From Diphasiastrum complanatum (lineage: Eukaryota > Streptophyta > Lycopodiopsida > Lycopodiales > Lycopodiaceae), in the NCBI GenBank assembly GCA_029204225.1, contig CM055109.1, positions 31,276,370 to 31,340,369 on the forward strand: a stretch of 64,000 bases of DNA, in the 5' to 3' direction. A model generated the notes under the pieces. The model ran no database searches. It was not told the origin of the DNA and was given only the letters and a program-made list of their open reading frames with translations. This document shows positions 42,688 to 54,954 of the stretch, piece after piece. How positions within the stretch are numbered: the first letter of the stretch is position 1; every line of letters begins with the position of its first letter. The position numbers were made by a program, and so were the translations under genes.

Positions 42688-45600
42688 ATGGATTCTCAAA
42701 GTAAAGCCGGTCTCATCGCAAAAAAGCTGAATGGATCCAATTATCATTTGTGGAAATTTAAGATGAAGACCTTGTTAATCGCCAACAAATTATGGGATGT
42801 TGTTACAGGTACATAAGTAAAACCTGAAGATGACGACTCAAAGTGAAAATCGAAGAACGGTAAAGCTTTCGTGCTTATTATCCTCAATACATCAGATACA
42901 CATATTGGACACATAGATGAGGCTAAAACATCAAAAGGCATTTGGGACATCCTGAACTCACTATATGGTGTGAGAGAAGTAACTACCAAGTTACATCTAC
43001 GAAGGAATTTCTTCACATTCAAGATGTCTATTGGTGATTCTCTTCAGAATCACATTAACCAGTTTAAGAATCTCTTGCAACAGATGGCCATTGTCGGATC
43101 AGTCATAGATGATCAAGATGCAATTATGACATTGCTTTCAAGTTTGCCCTCTACATATGAGAACTGGGTGATGATCATATCGACACACTCAGACTTAACT
43201 CTTACTAGAGCTATCACTATGTTGCTGCAAGAAGATAATAGAAGAAGTCAAGACACTTCATCGACTTCCTCCTCTTAGGATCTATATGTCAACCAAGGCT
43301 CTAAGTGACAGAAGCAGAAAAGCTCCAAGAAGGCTGCAATGAATTAGAAGCCGACTCAAAGTCGAGAACAATCATCGAATCCACAGTCGAAGAAGAAGAT
43401 GTTTTGCAGGTATTGCAAGTGCAATAACCATGAGATCAAAGATTGCCGAATTCTCCAAGCGAAGAATGCAGCCAAGCAATCTGATCAACAAGCGAACATA
43501 GTCTCATCATCTCCCTAGGTCGAAGTGGATGAAGGCACATTCATGGTCAAATATCAAAGCACATTTTTGGATGATTCATGGTTTTTGGATTCTGGAGCAA
43601 CTCAACATATGACCAATCAATGTGAGATCTTCAACTCCTACATGTCTTACAGCACGAAGAAATTTGTTTATCTTGGTGACAATAGTACTCACACTATTGA
43701 AGGTGAAGGTATTGTAAGATTGTGATTCAAATATGATCAATTCAAATTACTATCAAAAGTCTTATATGTTTTTAAACTATCTACAAATCTATTATCAGTA
43801 AGTAGAATTACAGATTTAGGTCATAAGGTAGAAATCGAATCTGCTCTATGCAAAATTATTAATAGGAGTAATAAGATCCTTGCACTCGGCAAGAGATATG
43901 GTTACTTATATAGATTGGCACATTGTTATTCTGAGTCTAGTCAAGTCTTGAAAACCTCTGTTTTAGTCAATAAAACATTAATATGGCATCATCGCTTAGG
44001 ACATGTGAATCATGCATCTATTTTGAACATGTCCAGACAATCCATGGTTCTTGATCTCGACTTTCCTTCAGGTAAGGTCGATCTCCTTGTCTATCATAAC
44101 TACATTTTTGGGAAGCAGTCTAGGATTCCTTTTAGATCAAATCATATGCATGCGGCAAAAGGTAGATGTTATTCACACATATATATGTGGAACGATGCAA
44201 ATTCCTTCATTGTTAAATGCAAAGTATTTTATTACCTTTAATGACAAGTTTTCCAGAAGGACAGTTGTTTATTTTATTAAACAGAAGTCAAAGGCTTTCA
44301 TCAAATTCAGACAATTCAAAGAGCATGCTGAGAATCAAACTGGCAAACAAATCAAAGCACTGAGGTCAGAGAATGGGGGAGAATACATCTCCAACGAATT
44401 CAAGGAGTACTGCCTCAACAACGGCATTGAGCAACAATATATTACCTCCTATTCACCTCAGTCAAATGGTCTTGTTGAGAGAAAAAATAGAACCTTAGTC
44501 GAATCAACAAAGTGCATGTTATCACATGCAACTCTTCAGAAGTGCTTTTGGGTTGAAGCTATTTCAACAACAACCTATATTCAGAACAGATGTCCTACTA
44601 AAGGCCTCTCAGACAAAATACCATTCGAATTTTGGACAGGTACCAAATCTTCTTTATCAAACTTACGAGTTTTTGGATATACTGCCTTTGCGCAGATACC
44701 TCGTGATCTCAGGAAGAAGCTCAACTTCCAGAGTATCAAATGTGTTTTCATCAGCTACACTACTGCAGATCAAGCCTACAAGTTGTTCGATCCCATCGAA
44801 TCGAAGATATTCACTAGCTGGGATGTCATCTTCATAGAAGATCAATTTCAAAACCTCAAAGGAAAGGGCAGTTTCTATGTAGCCGGCCTGTCAGATATTC
44901 CTGATGCTTTGAACTTTCCAGTTCCACAGGTGACTATTCTCATTGAAGGTCCAAGCTCTTCTACTCTTGATGAACAACGAATCAACAGCAAATCAGAAGA
45001 TGATGATGTTGCAGTTTAGCAACTACAATACGATGGAAATGATCAGCTTCCTCTATTACCCAGAAGATCTTCAAGAACCAGCAGACCACCCAACCGGTAT
45101 ATCGACGAGTCTGCAGCCTACCTTGTTCAGGAACCGACATCTGTCGAAGAGGCACTCAGTCAACCTTATTTTGATCTCTAGAAAGTAACTATGGATAAAG
45201 AGTATTCATCTCTTATCAAGAACCAGACATGGACGATTGTCAAATTACCTGCTAGCAAAAACGTAGTTGATTGCAAATGGATTTTCAAAGTCAAGTACAA
45301 CGCAGATGGAAGCATCAACAAAAGAAAGGCACGACTTGTTGTCAGAGGATTTTCTCAGGTATACAACATCGATTACACTGAAACTTTCAGTCCAATAGTC
45401 AAGCATTCTTCTATTCAACTTTTGCTATCATTTGTCGCTGCAGCAGATTTGAAAATACATCAAATGGATGTACAAACAACATATCTCAATGGAGTTATCG
45501 AAGAAGACATTTACACAGTGCAACCCAAAGGTTATATTATCGAGGGTAAACACAATCATGTGTGCAAACTCCATAAGGCACTTTATGGCTTGAAGCAATT

Positions 45601-46714
45601 TGCTCAGGCATGGTTTCAAAGGACCAATACTTTTCTTATTGATCATGGCTATGCACCTAGATCTTTAGATTCAAATGTTTACTTCAAAGCAGTGCAGCAG
45701 TCTTTTATCATTATCACTTTATATGTGGATGATATATTGCTTTTCAGCAATACTAGCATTTTGATAAAAGAAGCCAAGACAATGCTATCTTTTGAATTCG
45801 ACATGACCGATCTGGGCGAAGCTCATTTCTGCTTTGGTATACAAATCCACAGAGACAAAAACAGAAGTTGGTCTACATCACACAACAGAGGTACATCTAC
45901 AACATTTTAGTCAGATATAATCTGATCAATTGCAAAGTAGCTCTCTCACCAATGAAACCAGGGCTCAAATTGTCAAAGGACCAGTGTCTCCAAACAATTC
46001 ACGAGAAGAACAGATGCGTGAGTATCCTTACCATTCTATTATAGGATCTCTTATGTACGCCATGATCTATACCAAACCATACATTGCTTTTATAGTCAGC
46101 TCTCTCAGTCAGTTTATCGCTAATCCTGGTGTAACACATTGAAAGGCTCTTATCAGAGTCATGAGATATCTTCGAGCTACTATGGACTTTTGCATTTGTT
46201 ATGGAGCAGTCGGCAATGACAAACTCAATTTTCTCAGTGGTTACACAGATGTGAGTTGGGCAGGAGATGTAGACACTAGTAAATCTACTTCCAGATTTAC
46301 ATTATTCCTCAACAATGTTCCAATTTCCTGGAACAGTCACAAGCAATCTTCGATAGTTCTATCTTCCAGTGTGAGTATATCGTAGTCTCTCAAGCTACAA
46401 AGGAAGCAATTTGGTTGAGAAACTTATTTTCAGATATCGGTTTGAATCAATATGCTCCAACGACATTATTTTGTGATAATCAAAGTGCCATCACTTTATT
46501 AGCCAATCCTAGATCTCATTCTAGGAGTAAGCACATTGAACTGAAGTATCATTTTGTCAGAAGCAAAGTTCTCAACGAAGAGGTTAGATTGTAGTATTGT
46601 AGAACGCAAGATATGACAAGTAATATTTTTACCAAAGCATTAAGTTTGGATACACACAGAAGATTCTATGTAGAACTAAGTTTGAAGGTCAAGGCAATCA
46701 AGGATTTAGATTAA
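42688..46714 (+). pseudogene. Element E gag-pol remnant
   Basis: Gag from the ATG at 42688 (KLNGSNYHLWKFKMKTLL) stays in one frame to about 44160, with TAA, TGA and TAG stops at about 42812, 42844, 43279, 43306, 43348, 43517 and 43723. It includes the zinc knuckle CRYCKCNNHEIKDC (about 43400), protease WFLDSGATQHM (about 43578) and integrase zinc finger start WHHRLGHVNH. After a frameshift, the integrase core reads FNDKFSR, LRSENGGEY (catalytic Asp now Glu) and NGLVERKNR. TAG stops at about 45017 and 45179 follow, then RT (FSPIVKHSSIQLLL, MDVQTTYLNG, LYVDD intact). A frameshift leads to RNase H with TGA at 46141 and further breaks. The end 'NIFTKAL' lies near 46627. SIRE/Tork-like wording; dead. 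Confidence 0.88.
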
Positions 46715-46720
46715 GAGGAG
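46710..46720 (+). promoter_or_regulatory. Element E polypurine tract
   Basis: ATTAAGAGGAG directly before TGTTGGATTATT. Confidence 0.75.
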
Positions 46721-47442
46721 TGTTGGATTATTCTCCTTCCTAACAATCGACTAATCGGTTTTAATCTTCATCCATTGTTTATCCAGTTCTACAAATTTTT
46801 TCGTTCTTTTACAATATGCAATTTTACAAGAGTTTTCACACAATCTGCAGAATTACACGGAGTTTTACCACATTGTTGCATTTCATTTTTTCTCTCACTT
46901 CGACTTTCTTGTCTGTCAGGAATCTCGTGTAAAAATGTAGTGTCGCTTTACGCATTTTTTGCTTGTCAGGATTTGCAAGCAAATATGCAGAGTCGCACTT
47001 TTCACTTTCTCCAAAGAGCCTCAAAAGTTAAGGAAATGACTCTGACAAAGTGTAGAGAAACCCTAAATCAATTTTTAAGGCACTATCGCATTTTTTGCAA
47101 GATCTCAATACTGTCGTCTTTTTGCGACAGTGTCGCCTGTGGCTGTTTTAGTTCATTTTTACAAAAGTGACAGTTTTGTCATTTATGAAGACAGAACGTT
47201 TACGACAAATTTCACTGCATATCAGCAATCAATGACAAGGAGCCGGATGGATGCCAGTGGATACCAGCCAATTGGCAATCACAATTAACAACCTAATTTC
47301 TTAGTATAAATAGGCGTTCATATTCATTTTTCAAGTTATGAAGAAGCATTTGAATAGTGAGCTCTCTCTCTCTCAAGCCTGCGAGCTTGAACACTCCTGA
47401 GCATTCTAGCTCACTTCTTAGAGTTGTTTTAAAGATTGCTAT
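46721..47442 (+). repeat. Element E 3' LTR, left part
   Basis: Starts TGTTGGATTATTC. It carries a TATAAATA box at 47305-47312 and a CT tract at about 47360-47377, and is interrupted after GCTAT at 47438-47442. The U3 holds many short TTTTGC/GTCGC phrases. ORFs of 131 and 62 aa here are not genes. Confidence 0.88.
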
Positions 47443-48178
47443 TGTTGATTTCACATGTGTGGATTCTCCACAACATGTACTTGTGATCTCCTAAGGTGTG
47501 TAGATGCACCAGGATCAAGACTAGATTGAGATTCAAGATCAATCTTAGATCCTATGGCAAAAACACGCTACTCCATGCATTCAATCACTTCCAACTCTCA
47601 CTCACATGTGTGGGAAGTATTAAGAAATTATTCTAAGTAAAAACAAGTTGCTCTCCTCGGGTAGAGAGAGAAAAGCCATCATGAGCTCTTGGGTAGAGAG
47701 AGAAAGCTAAAAATTCAATGACACTCAAAATCCACACAATCACCAAATCAATTAGATCCAAAATGAGGAGTACAATGATACTAGTAGATCCACAAGCTAC
47801 CATTATGCTTAACTATGATTGGACCACACTTTTTTGTCTCTTAATCCTATTGGACCATTGATCCATGCACCTCTTAATTCTATCGGACTATATTCAAGGA
47901 CACCTCAAATTCCTATTGGACCACACATGGTTCCACATCTAAATCCTATTGGACCTCTTAGAATTCATCAAACAAAGACATTACACTTGTCTACACTCTA
48001 ATTGGCATGAGTTTAGCCTCTTACTCTATTTTGGCTCAATAGTGGCATTACAAGTGGAAATGCATAATTTGTCATTTATGCCAAATTTGTTCCTATCAAC
48101 ATCCTACACCTAGATACTTGATGTAAAAAACATAAGACCCCTATATCTAACATAGATAATCTTTTTCAATTCTTCACA
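47443..48178 (-). repeat. Element B 3' LTR (complete, 736 bp)
   Basis: Inner end is the polypurine tract side (48178), outer end 47443. It contains TTCACATGTGTGG near the outer end, two 'tagagagaga' phrases, and a repeated 'ctattggacca' phrase four to five times (47817-47955). Confidence 0.9.
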
Positions 48179-48192
48179 CTCCTCCTAAAAAA
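48179..48192 (-). promoter_or_regulatory. Element B polypurine tract
   Basis: The minus strand reads TTTTTTAGGAGGAG before TGTGAAGAATTG, the LTR start. Confidence 0.85.
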
Positions 48193-51100
48193 TTATCTAT
48201 AAAGATTTAAGCATTGATCTTGATATAACTCCAAGATTATATCTATGCTTGATGAAAGCACTTTTGCTCAAAGGCTTGGTGAGTAGATCGGCAATACAAG
48301 AGGACGAGTTGACATGCTCCAAATAGATTTCTCCTCCAATAAGCTTTTCTCTCACAAAATGGTGTGCCACTTCTATGTGCTTGCTTCTTGCATGAAATAT
48401 GGGATTATTGGCAAGAGCTTGGGCCGAGATGTTAGCACACTTGATCATTGGTAGATCATCTTCCTTGATGCACTTTAGCTCCATTAATAACCTCTTGATC
48501 CAAAGCACCTCTTTGGTAGTTGTAGTGAGTGCTTTGTACTCAGCCTCACATGAAGAGAGAGATATAGTATCTGGCTTTTTGGAAAGCCAACATATTAGAT
48601 TGCCTCCAAGATGAAGATACATATCTTAGAATCCTCTTGGCCATCTTCCAATGATGGATCTTAGGATCTTGCATAAATTGACTCAATTTGTGCACACAAA
48701 AACTTAGATTGGGCCTAGTAATGGTAAGCCAAATCAAGGAGACTACAAGACTCCTAAAAAGTGTGATGTCCTCAAAGGATCTTTCATTACCTTTATTAGG
48801 ATCTTTTACAATTTGCTCCATTGGAGTATCTATGCTCTTAGAATTTTCCATATGGAATTTTTTCAACATAGAGTGAGCATATCTAGATTGGCATATAAAG
48901 ACATGATTTTCATAAAAATCAATTTCTAGGCCTAGGATGTAATGTATCTCTCCTAGATCTTGCATTTTAAACTCACATCCAAGTGCTAGCTTAGTTTCAT
49001 CAACTAGCTTGATACAACTTCCACAAAGAATAATGTCATAAACATAAATTAGAAGGATGACAATATTGCTATCAACAAACTTTAGATACATGGAAGGATC
49101 ATAGTCACTAAGAGTAAATCCTAGTGAGATAAGAAAATAATTAAGTCTTGAATACCATGATCTTGGTGCTTGCTTGAGTCCATAAAGACTTTTGAAGAGC
49201 AAGCACACTTTGGACTCATCCTTGATGAATCCTTGAGGTTGTTCCATATAGATCTCCTCCTCAAGATAACCATTTAGAAAAGCATTGGATACATCTAATT
49301 TGAACACCTTCCACTTCAAGAAACAAGAAGAGAAATAAGAATTCTTATTGTCATCATCTTTGCAACGGGTGCAAAGGTCTCCTCATAAACAAGGCCATGG
49401 ATTTGAGCAAATCCTTTGGCACATAATCTTGCTTTATACTTGTTGATGGTGCCATCATGATTGAACTTGATCCGAAATACCCACTTGCAACCAATCACAT
49501 GCTTGTTGGATGGAGGATCCACAAGCTCCCAAGTAGCATATGCATCCAAAAACTCTAAGGTGATCAACCTTAGGCTTCTTCAAATATAAGATTTCATATG
49601 GTGACTTTCCTCCAAGAGCTATATGTGGGAGCCTATTGCAAAGATAATTTGCACAATTAATGGCTTCTCCCCAAAAATCTTTGGGCAAAAATGCCTCAAT
49701 TCTCATAGATTTTGCACATTCACATAGAGATCTATTCTTTCTCTCGGCCACTCCATTTTGAGATGGAGAGTAGGCACAAGAGAACTCTCTTTTGATGTCT
49801 TCAAGCTCACAAAAAACTTGAAATTTATTGGAGATATATTCACCACCTCCATCACTTCTAAGAGCTTTAATCTTGAATGAGAATTGCTTCTCTACATAAG
49901 CTTTGAAAATAAGGAAATGATCAAACACCATAGATTTAGAAGCAAGAAGATATATCCAAGTGAATCTTGTGAAATCATCAATGAAAGTAACAAAACAAGT
50001 GGCTCCTCCCTTTCTTGTAGTTGATGAGAAATGCACATCCGAGTGGATTAACTCCAAAGGATGCTTGCTTTTGATAGAAGATCTTGTAAATGGCTTTTTG
50101 TGAGATTTAGCAATAGCACAAGGCTCACAAGGCTTGATCTTCTTGGAGAATGACTTTGGCAAGCCAATAGCTTTGGCTTCTTTGATCATAGAGAGCATGG
50201 ATTTGTAGTTGGGATGTCCCAACCTCCTATGCCATAATTCCTCCATAGAGACCTTGTTCACAAGAGCAACATTACAAGGATTCACATACTCATTTGGATC
50301 TAGTTTATAGATGCCTCCAAATCTAGATCCTAATGCAAGTATCTCATCATTATTCTTGATAGTGCAAGTATCAACATTGAATTTTACATCAAGGCCATTA
50401 TCAAGCAATTGGCCAACACTAATAAGATTCTTGGTAAGCTTAGGTACATAAAGAACTTTAGAGAGAGAAAGAACTTTAGAGGATGCAAGCTTCAAGGGAA
50501 TGTTCCCCATGCCTTCAATAGGACATTCAAAATCATTTGCAGTGTATATTGATTTATTGACTCCATCATAAGGTGAAATAGAAGAGAAAGAGTCCTTGGA
50601 GCTACACATATGTGAAGAGGCTCCACTATCAATATACCATAGGCCGTCCTTCTTGAAAGGAGTAGATGAGAAACTAGAGACCATAAGAGATCCCTCTCCA
50701 TCACTTGCAATAGTGTCTTCCTTCTCATTGGTAATGTTGGCTTGCTTGAGTTGATTCTTCTTCTTGAAGCAATTGGTGGCATAATGGCCTTTCTTGCCAC
50801 AATAAAAGCACTTGATCATCTTCTTCTTGAGCTTGGATGATGAAGCATTAGAGGAATCATCTTCCTCCTCATCTTTGTCTTTGGATTTGACTTTGTCCTT
50901 GCTTGAGGATTGTTGATGTTGGTTCTTGCTCCTCCCTTTGTGCTTATCCTCAACAAAGAGAGCTTTGCCATCATTATGAGTGAGAGAGAGCTTGTCCATC
51001 CTCAAGAGCTTGTACGAGCTTGTACTCTTGTTTTGATTCTTCTGAAATTAGCACACTTTGGAGAGCCTCCAAACTTGGTAGCTCCTCCTTAATGGCATAG

Positions 51101-51595
51101 GATTGGACAAGGTTATCAAATTCACTCTCAAGCCATTGAGAATGACTTGAACTAGCTCATTTTGATTGATGGAATCACCAATACAAGCAAGTTCTCTATG
51201 AATATCCTTTACTCTCAAAACATAACTAGATGCACTCTCATCACTCTTTTGGCTACTTTGAAAGATTTGATTCTAAGAGTGAGAAGCCTAGAGGTATTCT
51301 TAGCCTCATAGATAGCCTTGAGACAATCCCAAGCTTCTTTGGCTGTTGTACAAGTACCTATCTCCCTCAATATCTCATTAGAGACATTCATCTTAATGTA
51401 GTGGAGAGCCATCCTAGCTCTCTTTTTGTATTTTTGAACCTCTTGAAGAACTTGTGGTTCTTCTTCAAGGCCAAGAACTATGTCCATCACGTCTTGAAGG
51501 ATCAAGATGGACTCCATCCTCATTTTCCAAATTGAATAGTTTGAAGTGGACAATCTTTCACTTGGTTCCAACAAGGATGAACCCATTGAAGACAT
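48193..51595 (-). pseudogene. Element B gag-pol remnant
   Basis: ATG at 51595 (SSLLEPSERLSTSNYSIWK). Gag shifts frame near 51260 and again by 51005. A long open frame 51005-49455 then holds the zinc knuckle CFYCGKKGHYATNC, protease WYIDSGASSHMC, integrase zinc finger (WHRRLGHPNYKSM ... CEPCAIAKSHK), and core TFIDDFTRFTW, LRSDGGGEY and NGVAERKNR, all acidic residues kept. A shift at about 49560 leads to RT (DVSNAFLNGYLEEE, YGLKQAPRSW). The active site reads YVYD instead of YVDD (Tyr codon 49038-49040), so RT should be inactive. RNase H follows after another shift near 48620 (SLSSCEAEYKAL, SCIADLLTKPL), stop near 48197. It is most like elements A and G. Confidence 0.9.
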
Positions 51596-51605
51596 TTGAA
51601 GTGAA

Positions 51606-52114
51606 GAAAAGCCATCATGGGCTCTCGGGTAGAGAGAGAAAGCTAGAAATTCAATGACACTCAAAATCCACACAATCACCAAATCAATTAGATCCAAAAT
51701 GAGGAGTACAATGATACTAGTAGATCCACAAGCTACCACTATGCTTAACTATGACTGGACCACACTTTGTTGCCTCTTAATCCTATTGGACCATTGATCC
51801 ATGCACCTCTTAATTCTATCGGACTATATTCAAGGACACCTCAAATTCCTATTGGACCACACATGGTTCCACCTCTAAATCCTATTGGACCTCTTAGAAT
51901 TCATCAAACAAAGGCATTACACTTGTCTACACTCTAATTGGCACGAGTTTAGCCTCTTACTCTATTTTGGCTCAATAGTGGCATTACAAGTGGAAATGCA
52001 TAATTTGCCATTTATGCCAAATTTGTTCCTATTAACATCCTACACCTAGATACTTGATGTAAAAAATATAAGACCCCTATACCTAACATAGATAATCTTT
52101 TTTGATTCTTCACA
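51606..52114 (-). repeat. Element B 5' LTR (lacks U5)
   Basis: Matches 47669-48178 with few changes. The U5 end (equivalent of 47443-47668), primer site and leader are missing, so LTR sequence passes directly into the gag start about 10 bases before the ATG. Confidence 0.88.
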
Positions 52115-52119
52115 GCTAT

Positions 52120-52507
52120 TACGCTATTGCTTATCAGCATAGCTGTTTGTTATCAGACTTATCCTCAGTTACTCAGAGACAACTTAGAGTGCGCGGGTTC
52201 TATCCGCTAATGTTTTGGCTCAGTAGCATCTGATTTTGTTTTTTTGAATCAATACCTATCTTTTATTGCATTCAGTATATGTCAAAATGCATGCATCTCT
52301 GTATTTCCTTTGTAACTGATAAAATTGTCTGAGAATTCAATACTTCATGTTTGGCTACGTAATCACTTAGTATCTAGCGATTTCAAAGTTCGTTGTTAAA
52401 GATTGAATGTGATTCCCATCACTACTACTTTGTTCAATTTTTGATAGGCGTAGTCATGCACTGAAAGTAGGAAGTTTCTGCTACGAATATCTAACCTATT
52501 TCTGACA
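52120..52507 (+). repeat. Element E 3' LTR, right part
   Basis: Continues LTR E after element B and ends TTTCTGACA. Compared with the uninterrupted copy at 31786-32105 and with the 5' LTR end at 42268-42484. Confidence 0.88.
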
Positions 52508-53500
52508 TGGCCTACACTTCACAAAGATACAGAAAATTATATTCAGTCATGCGATGTTTGTCAATGAGCATGTCGTCCTACTCGACAGAATTATGAACCT
52601 TTACATCCAGTTTTATCGCAAGCACCGTTCGAGAAATGGGGCCTTGACTATGTTGGTCCTATTCATCTTACAGTAAGAGGATCTCAAGCCAGATATATCA
52701 TTGTTGCAATAGACTATATGACCAAGTGGGTTGAAGCGAAAGTAGTTCGAGTTGCAGATGCAAAATCAACGGCTAAATTTTTCTATGAAAATGTTATTAC
52801 TAGATTTGGATGTCCTATCGAGATCGTTAGTGATCGCGGAACACATTTTGTGAATGAAACGATAAAGTGTCTATTGAAAGACTTTTTCATTATTCATCGG
52901 CTTAGTACTCCGTATTATCCGAGGGGTAATGGCCAAGCTAAATCTTCCAACAAGATTCTCAGCAACATTATGACAAAAATGGTAGAAGCAAGTCATTTTG
53001 ACTGGGAACATAAGCTTTATTCGGCTTTATGGGCATTCAGAACAACTTACAAAGGTAGTACGAATCAAACACCATTTCAGCTTGTTTATGGACAAGATGC
53101 AGTTATGCCAATTGAATTTTTGATACCATCTCTATGCATAGCAGCAACGGAACGGTTGGGTGATGTGAAATCCTTACACATGCGTCATGAGGCTTTACAA
53201 AAACTTTGTGAGACCAGATTGATGGCAGCTCATGCATTAGAAATAGAGAAAGCCTGTCGAAAGGCATGGCATGATCGCCGATTACACAAAAAGGATTTGA
53301 AGGAAGAGACCTAGCACTAACGTATAAGATGAAACTAATTAAGGCAAATTGAAGTTCAAAGGTGAAGGATCGTATCAAGTAAAAGAAATATTGAACTATG
53401 GAATGGCCATTTTAGAACATTTGGATGGAAAAAGATTCGACATTTCGATGAATGACAGCCGACTATGCAAGTTTTGGCAGCCAGATCAACCAGAATGATC
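52508..53500 (+). pseudogene. Ty3/gypsy integrase remnant
   Basis: The frame opens inside the zinc finger (HKDTENYIQSCDVCQ), passes a TGA near 52556 and continues 'RPTRQNYEPLHPV', 'WGLDYVGP' and 'YMTKWVEA'. The catalytic core has D in LDYVGP, D in VSDRGTHF and NGQAKSSNK, where the catalytic Glu of NGQAE is Lys (52940-52942). The conserved 'LWAFRTTYKGSTNQTPFQLVYGQDAVMPIE' block is present. After a TAG at 53312 a C-terminal part (FKGEGSYQVKEIL, LDGKRFD) resembles the integrase tail. It begins abruptly at the LTR E border; reverse transcriptase is absent. Confidence 0.88.
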
Positions 53501-54265
53501 CAAAACCTTGTCAGTTTTATTTTGATTGTTTAACAATTTTCTTGTTTTTTATTACTTGAGTGACTTTTTTCTTCTTTGGAAAAAAAAGAAGAAGAGAGAA
53601 TGATGAGCAAAAGTCAAAAAAGTCATCAAAAATGAAAAAAAAGTGAAAGAAAGTATCTTCAGAAGATAATTTTTGATGAAAAATGACTTAGAAAATCACT
53701 TTTGGGTCATATTTTGTACATTCGCCGAGACTTCAACTCATATATCCACCTCAGATTGTCCTATACTGAGTTGGACAAAGATTCCTTTCTAGTGTGACAA
53801 ATGTTCAGATACATACCATTTTGGGAACCTTTGTCAAGAGTACCTTATAGTCCTTATTAATCTTTGCCGACCTGACAGATGAATTCAGAAGGCCAAAATT
53901 AGGTTGGACAAAGGGCCAGATCATCAAAATTTGTATTTATTACAATACCTGGGCGAGTGATGTCCTTAGGTGAAGGATGAGCCTTCATCAGATCTTGAAA
54001 ACCTTCGTCGAGATTTTTTACAACTTATTTTCATAGTACTGGACATGCTTGCAAATTTTTGTCCAAAATTGAGTAGCCAAACTAGTACATTGTTTGATGG
54101 ACCCTCCAAATCAGCCTATAAAAGGACAAAATTTGATTTCATTTTTTACTTGTGCTAGCGGAGCTCTTGCAAAATTTTCCAATGACCAAAACTTTCCAGC
54201 CTTTCTATATTGCTTTTTGATATACTCTTGCACCAATTACCTTTAGTTTTTGACTTTTCTTCACC
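53501..54265. other. Spacer between gypsy integrase and coiled-coil ORF
   Basis: No coding region. A purine-only run GGAAAAAAAAGAAGAAGAGAGAA-type tract lies near 53579-53600 and further A/G-rich DNA follows to 53665. This could be a polypurine tract with an LTR beginning TGATGAGC at 53601, but no second LTR was found to test it. Confidence 0.4.
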
Positions 54266-54906
54266 ATGTCTTCTACTAATACTAGTCAGTCTTTTTGATA
54301 TGTCATTCAGTGTGATATTTCGACCAAGACAAACATCATGATACTCCAAATCATGCTCAATGAAAAGAAAGACATGGACAAATGCATATCAGAGCTGAGT
54401 ATCGAGAATACCTTGATAAGTTAGAAGGTTATTCAATTGAATTGCGATCTCAAGATTGCCAAGCAACATGAGGCAAAATTTGAAGCTGAACTGAAGAAAG
54501 CCACACAAACTACCAATCATCTTGAAGAATATGTGGCGACTCTTCAGCATTCATTGACTACAGCACAAGATCAAGTGGACAAAGCGGTCCAAAATGCTAA
54601 CAACAGGTCCTACTGCTGGATGGTCAATTGGACATGGCTGAGTTGGAACGTGAACGTCTTCAAGGTGAATTGGATGCGACCACCTTTGAACGCGATTATT
54701 ATCTGCAGACACAAGTGCCTGATCGTCTAGTCACACCGGATGAAATTAAATACTTGTTCAGGAAAGTTAAAACCTACCGCACTTCATTGGTAGAGTTTCA
54801 TGAAAAAATTGATAAACTCAAACGTACGGCAACCATGAAGAGACTATGTGGTCCCCTCATTACTAGGGATGCCTTCATTGCATTAACTCATGGTAACATC
54901 TATTAA
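54266..54906 (+). pseudogene. Coiled-coil ORF downstream of gypsy integrase
   Basis: Not recognised. From the ATG at 54266 (MSSTNTSQS) the frame meets a TGA near 54296 and a TAG near 54421. It then encodes a heptad-rich, Glu/Lys/Gln/Leu coiled coil (LKIAKQHEAKFEAELKKA, EEYVATLQHSL), a frameshift at about 54607, more helix (ELERERLQGELDA), and a ~60-residue end with 'TPDEIKYLFRKVKTYRTS'. Stop TAA at 54904. It may be an accessory ORF of the gypsy element at 52508, similar in kind though not in visible sequence to 22178-25118. Confidence 0.5.
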
Positions 54907-54954
54907 GCTCCCTCCTAAATCTCCAAAAAGTGAAAGGTACTACCAAAAGGTACA

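Larger units (their letters stand above)
47443..52114 (-). mobile_element. Copia element 'B', inserted in LTR E
   Basis: Bounded by TGTTGATTTCAC and TTCTTCACA on the plus strand, with GCTAT on both sides (47438-47442 and 52115-52119). The uninterrupted LTR E copy at 31786-32105 reads straight through this point, confirming the insertion. Minus-strand order: truncated 5' LTR, gag, protease, integrase, RT, RNase H, polypurine tract, full 3' LTR. The primer site and leader are deleted. Confidence 0.93.
42268..52507 (+). mobile_element. Copia element 'E', 3' LTR split by element B
   Basis: Parts in order: truncated 5' LTR (42268-42484), decayed primer site, leader, gag-pol (42688-46714), polypurine tract, 3' LTR (46721-47442 and 52120-52507). 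Element B (47443-52114 plus one copy of GCTAT) interrupts the 3' LTR. No target duplication for E itself could be identified because its 5' end is truncated. Confidence 0.88.

Noticed and set aside
47817-47960. CRISPR-like spaced repeats ('ctattggacca' several times)
   Set aside because: The spacing is irregular, the unit is short and it lies in both LTRs of element B; it is LTR-internal repetition in a plant genome.
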